Shown in pieces: positions 5,248 to 9,001 of a stretch of 9,001 nt of DNA. Numbering within the stretch: the stretch's first letter is position 1; each line of letters begins with the position of its first letter. The notes below the pieces were generated by a model. The model did not search any database. It was not told the DNA's origin and worked only from the letters and a program-made list of their open reading frames with translations. The position numbers and the translations under genes are program-made. The stretch comes from CAZUMH01 sp964621645. Its GTDB lineage: Bacteria; Zhuqueibacterota; QNDG01; JAGLOF01. The stretch is from NCBI GenBank assembly GCA_964621645.1, contig CAZUMH010000115.1:1-9001 (forward strand). The letters are read 5' to 3'.

Positions 5248-6786
5248 ATGAAGAGAGCTGAAGAAGAAAAGATCGTCATTCTGGATTTTGGTTCCCAGTA
5301 TACCCAGCTGATCGCCCGCAGAGTTCGGGAACAGAAGGTTTACTGTGAGATCATCTCCCATAATACACCACCGGAGAAACTCAGCAAGCCGGAGATCAAG
5401 GGGATCATCCTCTCCGGAGGACCTTCCAGCGTCTACGCCGCCGATGCGCCACTGCCGGACCGTAAAATTTTCGGTCTGGGGATCCCGGTACTGGGCATCT
5501 GCTATGGACTGCAGATCATCGGACATTTTCTGGCTGGAGAAGTGGACAAGGCCGCCGCCAGAGAGTACGGTCACGCTGAGCTTGTTGTGGATGATGCCAG
5601 GGATCTCTTTGCCGAAATTCCCGATCACACGCAGGTCTGGATGAGTCACGGGGATCATCTGACCAGGATGCCCGCCGGATTTCATAAGATCGCCCATACG
5701 GAAAACGCGCCCATCGCCGCAGTGGCTGATCAGGAACGGTCGATTTACGGTATCCAGTTCCATCCCGAGGTAGTGCATACTCCCCAGGGCAAACAGATTC
5801 TGGCAAATTTTCTTTACCGCATCTGCGGCTGTTCGGGCACCTGGACGCCGGAAGCATTCGTGGAATCGGAAGTCAACCGCATCCGTTCCCGCATCAGGAA
5901 AGGCAGAGTACTCTGCGCCCTTTCCGGGGGAGTGGATTCGGCGGTGACGGCTGGCTTGATCCGCCGGGCCGTGGGGGACCAGCTGGTCCCTGTGTTCGTG
6001 GATAACGGGCTCTTGCGCAAGGCCGAGGCGGAGCAGGTTCGCTCCACTTTCAAGGAATGGAATCTGCGTTTTGTCGATGCCAGCGGCCGTTTTTTGAACG
6101 CCCTTTCGGGATTGATCGATCCTGAAGAAAAAAGAAAGGCTATCGGACACGTCTTCATCGAAGTATTCGAAGAGGAAGCAGAGAAGATAGGAAAAATTGA
6201 TTTCCTGGCCCAGGGGACCCTGTACCCCGATGTCATCGAAAGCGTGTCCACCTGCGGGCCCAGCGCCACCATAAAGTCCCATCACAACGTGGGCGGCCTG
6301 CCGGAAAAGATGAAGCTGAAACTGGTGGAGCCGCTTCGCGAGCTTTTTAAGGATGAAGTACGGAACGTCGGGCGGGTGCTTGGGCTTCCCGACCATATGA
6401 TTATGCGGCATCCCTTTCCGGGGCCGGGACTGGGAATACGGGTGCTGGGTGAGATCACCAGGGAACGCCTCGATCTGTTGCGGGAAGCGGATGACATCTT
6501 TATTCGCGAGCTGAAGGATTCCGGGTGGTACGACAAGGTATGGCAGGCCCTGGCAGTGCTTCTGCCGGTCCAGAGCGTCGGTGTTATGGGGGACGAACGC
6601 ACCTATGAAAACGTGGTCGCCCTGCGCTCCGTGAACAGCCTCGACGGTATGACGGCGGATTGGTCCAAGCTGCCGGCCGAGCTGCTCACCAGAGTTTCAA
6701 ACCGCATTATTAACGAGGTGAAGGGGATCAACCGGGTCGTGTACGATATCAGCTCGAAGCCCCCGGCCACCATCGAATGGGAATAA
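5248..6786 (+). CDS. guaA: GMP synthase (glutamine-hydrolysing)
   Basis: GuaA aminates XMP to GMP using ATP and ammonia released from glutamine, the last step of de novo guanine nucleotide synthesis. Counting from ATG 5248 the protein has 512 residues, normal for the family. Domains in order are a class I glutamine amidotransferase (about 8-190; nucleophile C85 in GICYGLQ, H172 and E174 in FHPEV), an ATP-pyrophosphatase domain (about 205-390; P-loop SGGVDS at 226-231) and the C-terminal dimerisation domain (about 395-512; RHPFPGPGLGIRVLGE, and the ending KPPATIEWE). All key residues are intact. The gene follows surE by 38 bases and precedes glmS by 59. A TTG directly before the chosen ATG is an alternative start. 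I see no purine riboswitch, as the upstream gap is too short. Confidence 0.97.
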   Translation: MKRAEEEKIVILDFGSQYTQLIARRVREQKVYCEIISHNTPPEKLSKPEIKGIILSGGPSSVYAADAPLPDRKIFGLGIPVLGICYGLQIIGHFLAGEVDKAAAREYGHAELVVDDARDLFAEIPDHTQVWMSHGDHLTRMPAGFHKIAHTENAPIAAVADQERSIYGIQFHPEVVHTPQGKQILANFLYRICGCSGTWTPEAFVESEVNRIRSRIRKGRVLCALSGGVDSAVTAGLIRRAVGDQLVPVFVDNGLLRKAEAEQVRSTFKEWNLRFVDASGRFLNALSGLIDPEEKRKAIGHVFIEVFEEEAEKIGKIDFLAQGTLYPDVIESVSTCGPSATIKSHHNVGGLPEKMKLKLVEPLRELFKDEVRNVGRVLGLPDHMIMRHPFPGPGLGIRVLGEITRERLDLLREADDIFIRELKDSGWYDKVWQALAVLLPVQSVGVMGDERTYENVVALRSVNSLDGMTADWSKLPAELLTRVSNRIINEVKGINRVVYDISSKPPATIEWE

Positions 6787-6792
6787 CGCTTG

Positions 6793-6822
6793 GATTCGTT
6801 GTTCAGATAAGTGAAACGAGTC
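6793..6822 (+). other. Weak hairpin in the guaA-glmS gap
   Basis: GATTCGTT (6793-6800) can pair with AACGAGTC (6815-6822) in an 8-bp stem with one G·U pair and a 14-base loop, followed only by ATTT. It could be a weak attenuator or an RNA-processing site between guaA and glmS. The large loop and lack of a T-run argue against an efficient terminator, and chance is possible. Confidence 0.2.
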
Positions 6823-6845
6823 ATTTCCCTGGAGGGATATAGATC

Positions 6846-8672
6846 ATGTGTGGAATCGTCGGATACATAGGAGACAGACCCGCCCTCGGTATCCTGTTCA
6901 ACGGACTTAAAAGGCTGGAATACCGTGGATATGATTCAGCGGGAGTAGCCGTGTTGGAAAACGGCGACTTCTGGTATAAAAAACGAAAAGGCAAAATCCA
7001 CCACTTGGAGGAGGAAGTGGGGGATGAACCCCATACCGGCACTCTGGGAATAGGACATACACGCTGGGCTACACACGGTGCTCCAACCCAGGAAAATGCT
7101 CATCCTCATTTCAGCTGTCGGGGTGACATCTGTCTGGTACACAACGGAATTATCGAAAATTATGCTTTATTGAAAGAGAAACTTATAGCAGAGGGCCATA
7201 CCTTCCGGTCCGAAACCGACACCGAGGTTCTCGTTCACCTGATAGAAATGTTTTACAAAGACGATTTAGCGCAGGCGGTGCGTCTGGCGCTGAATCTGGT
7301 TCAGGGAACTTTCGGTATACTGGCAGCGGTGGTTTCGGAACCAGAAAGGATCATTGCCGCCCGCCGGGGCAGCCCCTTGGTTATCGGGATAGGAGATGGA
7401 GAGACATTGATAGCCTCCGATGGTTCCGCTATTGTGGAACACACCCGCAGTGTCATATATATGGAGGATGACGAGATGGCGCTGGTGGAGCGGAAAGGAG
7501 CCTCCATCCGCACTCTCCAAGATAAGAACGTGAGCAGGGTAGTGGAAGAGCTTCCCTATAATTTTTCCCAGATACAGAAGGACGGATACGATCACTTCAT
7601 GCTCAAAGAGATCTTCGAGCAGCCGAATACGATGCTTGATTCCATGCGGGGCCGGCTGCAGCTTGAGGAAGCTACCGCAAGACTGGGAGGGCTGGATAAC
7701 TGCTGGAAGCGGATCAAGGAAGGCTCCCGGTTCATCATCACGGCCTGCGGCACTTCCTGGCACGCGGGGCTGATCGGAGAATATCTTCTGGAGGAGCTGG
7801 CACGGGTCCCTGTAGAGGTGGAATATGCCTCGGAATTCCGGTACCGTGATCCGGTTGTGGGCAAGGATGACGTGGTGTTGGCTGTCAGTCAATCCGGAGA
7901 GACCGCCGACACGCTGGCCGCGGTACGGGAGGCCAAGCGAAAGGGAGCATTGTCCCTGGGGCTCTGCAATGTGGTGGGAAGCACCATCGCCAGGGAGACG
8001 GACGCGGGTGTATATCTGCACGCGGGACCGGAAATCGGTGTGGCTTCCACCAAGGCGTTTACCAGCCAGGTAGTGGTGCTGACCTTAATCGCTCTGGCTC
8101 TGGGCCGGATGGGAGTAATTTCGGCGGAAGCGGGAGGGGAGATAGTACAGGCACTGCAGCAATTGCCCGAGCAGGTAAAGAAAATCCTGGCCTCAACTGA
8201 AAAGATCAAGAAACTGGCTTCCAAGTTCGCCAAGCACACTAACGCCATCTACCTGGGGAGAGGATACAACTATCCGGTGGCCCTGGAGGGAGCTCTTAAA
8301 ATGAAGGAGATATCCTATATTCATGCCGAAGGATATCCGGCCGCGGAGATGAAGCACGGCCCCATCGCTCTCATCGATGAGAACATGCCGGTCGTACTCG
8401 TGGCCGTGAAGGATGCAGTTTACGACAAAGTCATCAGCAATATCGAAGAGGTTAAAGCCCGGGGCGGCTGGGTAATCGCAGTAGTATCGGAAGGGGATAC
8501 GCGGGTTAAGAAACTGGCTGATGAGTTCATCGAAATTCCGGAAGTGCGTCAATGCCTGTCGCCGCTCCTGACAGTCATTCCGCTGCAGCTTCTCGCCTAC
8601 TATACAGCTGTAGAAAAAGGCTGCCATGTCGACCAGCCCAGGAACCTTGCGAAGAGTGTGACTGTTGAATAG
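6846..8672 (+). CDS. glmS: Glutamine-fructose-6-phosphate aminotransferase (isomerising)
   Basis: GlmS makes glucosamine-6-phosphate from fructose-6-phosphate and glutamine, the first committed step to UDP-GlcNAc for peptidoglycan and other envelope glycans. The 608-residue protein has an N-terminal class II glutamine amidotransferase domain (2-about 220) with nucleophile C2 in MCGIVGYIG, the family motifs HTRWATHGAP (71-80) and HNGIIENY (99-106). Two SIS sugar-isomerase domains follow: TACGTSWHAG (299-308), SQSGETADT (348-356), PEIGVASTKAFTSQ (395-408) and EISYIHAEGYPAAEMKHGP (488-506). The C-terminal tail is DQPRNLAKSVTVE with the substrate-binding lysine K603; E488 and H504 are also in place. 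GGAGGG at 6831-6836, 9 bases before the ATG, is a good ribosome binding site. No glmS ribozyme is present; the 59-base upstream gap is too short. Confidence 0.98.
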   Translation: MCGIVGYIGDRPALGILFNGLKRLEYRGYDSAGVAVLENGDFWYKKRKGKIHHLEEEVGDEPHTGTLGIGHTRWATHGAPTQENAHPHFSCRGDICLVHNGIIENYALLKEKLIAEGHTFRSETDTEVLVHLIEMFYKDDLAQAVRLALNLVQGTFGILAAVVSEPERIIAARRGSPLVIGIGDGETLIASDGSAIVEHTRSVIYMEDDEMALVERKGASIRTLQDKNVSRVVEELPYNFSQIQKDGYDHFMLKEIFEQPNTMLDSMRGRLQLEEATARLGGLDNCWKRIKEGSRFIITACGTSWHAGLIGEYLLEELARVPVEVEYASEFRYRDPVVGKDDVVLAVSQSGETADTLAAVREAKRKGALSLGLCNVVGSTIARETDAGVYLHAGPEIGVASTKAFTSQVVVLTLIALALGRMGVISAEAGGEIVQALQQLPEQVKKILASTEKIKKLASKFAKHTNAIYLGRGYNYPVALEGALKMKEISYIHAEGYPAAEMKHGPIALIDENMPVVLVAVKDAVYDKVISNIEEVKARGGWVIAVVSEGDTRVKKLADEFIEIPEVRQCLSPLLTVIPLQLLAYYTAVEKGCHVDQPRNLAKSVTVE

Positions 8673-8675
8673 TCA

Positions 8676-8681
8676 AGGAGG
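8676..8681 (+). promoter_or_regulatory. Ribosome binding site for the 3'-truncated TPR gene
   Basis: AGGAGG lies 10 bases before the ATG at 8692 and is a near-perfect Shine-Dalgarno sequence. It supports the start of a reading frame that otherwise cannot be confirmed over its full length. Confidence 0.7.
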
Positions 8682-8691
8682 AAGAGCATTC

Positions 8692-9001
8692 ATGATAAAG
8701 AAATCGTATACCCTGTTAATCGTCTTTTACATGTTCACGGCACTGAGCCAGACCGATCTGTTTGCTCAAGATGTGGCCGGCAGGATCGACAGTCTTTTTA
8801 ACGCTGGAGTGGTCAGCTATGAGCGGGGCGATTACCGCCGCTCCCTGGAGCAGATGCGAGCCCTGGACCAACTCTTTGCCGGACATTATAGAAGCACCTC
8901 ATCGCTTTTAATGCAGGGCAAGGCCCTTTACAAACTGAGGGATTATACTGCCGCTGAAGAGACGTTTAATCAACTGAAAAAAGACTTTCCGAAAAGCAGC
9001 T
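8692..9001 (+). CDS. Exported tetratricopeptide-repeat protein, 3' end outside window
   Basis: Only the first 103 codons are present. The translation begins MIKKSYTLLIVFYMFTALSQ: two lysines and a hydrophobic core, then TDLFAQDVAG, which looks like a type I signal peptide cleaved near residues 25-26. There is no lipobox cysteine, so it is not obviously a lipoprotein. From about residue 36 there are two TPR-like helical pairs: one around NAGVVSYERGDYRRSLEQM (37-55) and one around MQGKALYKLRDYTAAEETF (74-92). The product is therefore probably periplasmic or outer-membrane associated and makes protein contacts. Candidates include a BamD- or CpoB-like TPR protein, or a TPR domain fused to a periplasmic binding domain; the visible part does not decide. 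It follows glmS by 19 bases and is probably in the same transcript. Confidence 0.8.
   Translation, partial: MIKKSYTLLIVFYMFTALSQTDLFAQDVAGRIDSLFNAGVVSYERGDYRRSLEQMRALDQLFAGHYRSTSSLLMQGKALYKLRDYTAAEETFNQLKKDFPKSS

Noticed and set aside
5206..6411. 401-codon open frame on the minus strand across guaA
   Set aside because: It lies antisense to a fully motif-supported guaA; the translation shows no recognisable domain and is explained by the base composition of guaA codons.
6787..6845. Possible glmS ribozyme or riboswitch in the gap before glmS
   Set aside because: The gap is only 59 bases, too short for the glmS ribozyme core, and none of its known conserved elements are recognisable.
1..9001. 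CRISPR arrays, tRNA or rRNA genes, insertion sequences
   Set aside because: No regularly spaced repeats, tRNA-like cloverleaf, rRNA core sequence or transposase reading frame was recognised when reading through.

Overview
The window looks like a piece of bacterial chromosome carrying one long, plus-strand, tightly packed run of housekeeping genes. It is headed by a PorX-type response regulator with a C-terminal PglZ (alkaline-phosphatase-like) domain. As far as I know the family, PorX is typical of Bacteroidota and the wider FCB-like assemblage (Marinimicrobia, Cloacimonadota, Calditrichota, Ignavibacteria and relatives), where it controls type IX secretion. The coding DNA is moderately GC-rich by eye. 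Most genes here have good Shine-Dalgarno (SD) sequences, which is unlike typical Bacteroidota, so a non-Bacteroidota FCB-group lineage is my best guess. This is inference; no rRNA or marker tree is available.

Layout. Bases 1-410 hold no convincing gene: about 110 bases that are very AT-rich, including an A/U-only-type hairpin that could end an upstream transcript; a REP-like palindrome at 152-176; a GC-richer stretch with several small hairpins (227-311); and a 9-bp-armed palindrome at 381-401, just before the first start codon. Then come porX (411-1985), tsaE (1982-2467), tsaB (2464-3111), a rimI-type acetyltransferase (3119-3574), accD (3586-4446), surE (4439-5209), guaA (5248-6786), glmS (6846-8672), and the first 103 codons of an exported TPR protein that runs off the window end (8692-9001). 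Gaps range from overlaps of 4-8 bases to at most 59 bases, with no strong terminator between genes, so co-transcription of at least porX to surE is likely and of the whole set plausible.

How the genes fit together. TsaE and TsaB are two of the proteins for the N6-threonylcarbamoyl (t6A) modification of ANN-decoding tRNAs, and RimI acetylates a ribosomal protein N-terminus; tsaE-tsaB-rimI is a common bacterial cluster. AccD (fatty acid synthesis), SurE (nucleotide phosphatase), GuaA (GMP synthesis) and GlmS (glucosamine-6-phosphate for the envelope) are growth-related enzymes; GuaA and GlmS both consume glutamine. The unusual member is PorX, a two-component regulator fused to an apparently complete PglZ phosphodiesterase-type active site, placed at the head of this growth operon. 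No obviously new multi-gene system is visible. The observations most worth following are PorX at the head of a t6A/housekeeping operon, the palindrome directly over its likely promoter/start, and the repeat- and hairpin-rich leader.
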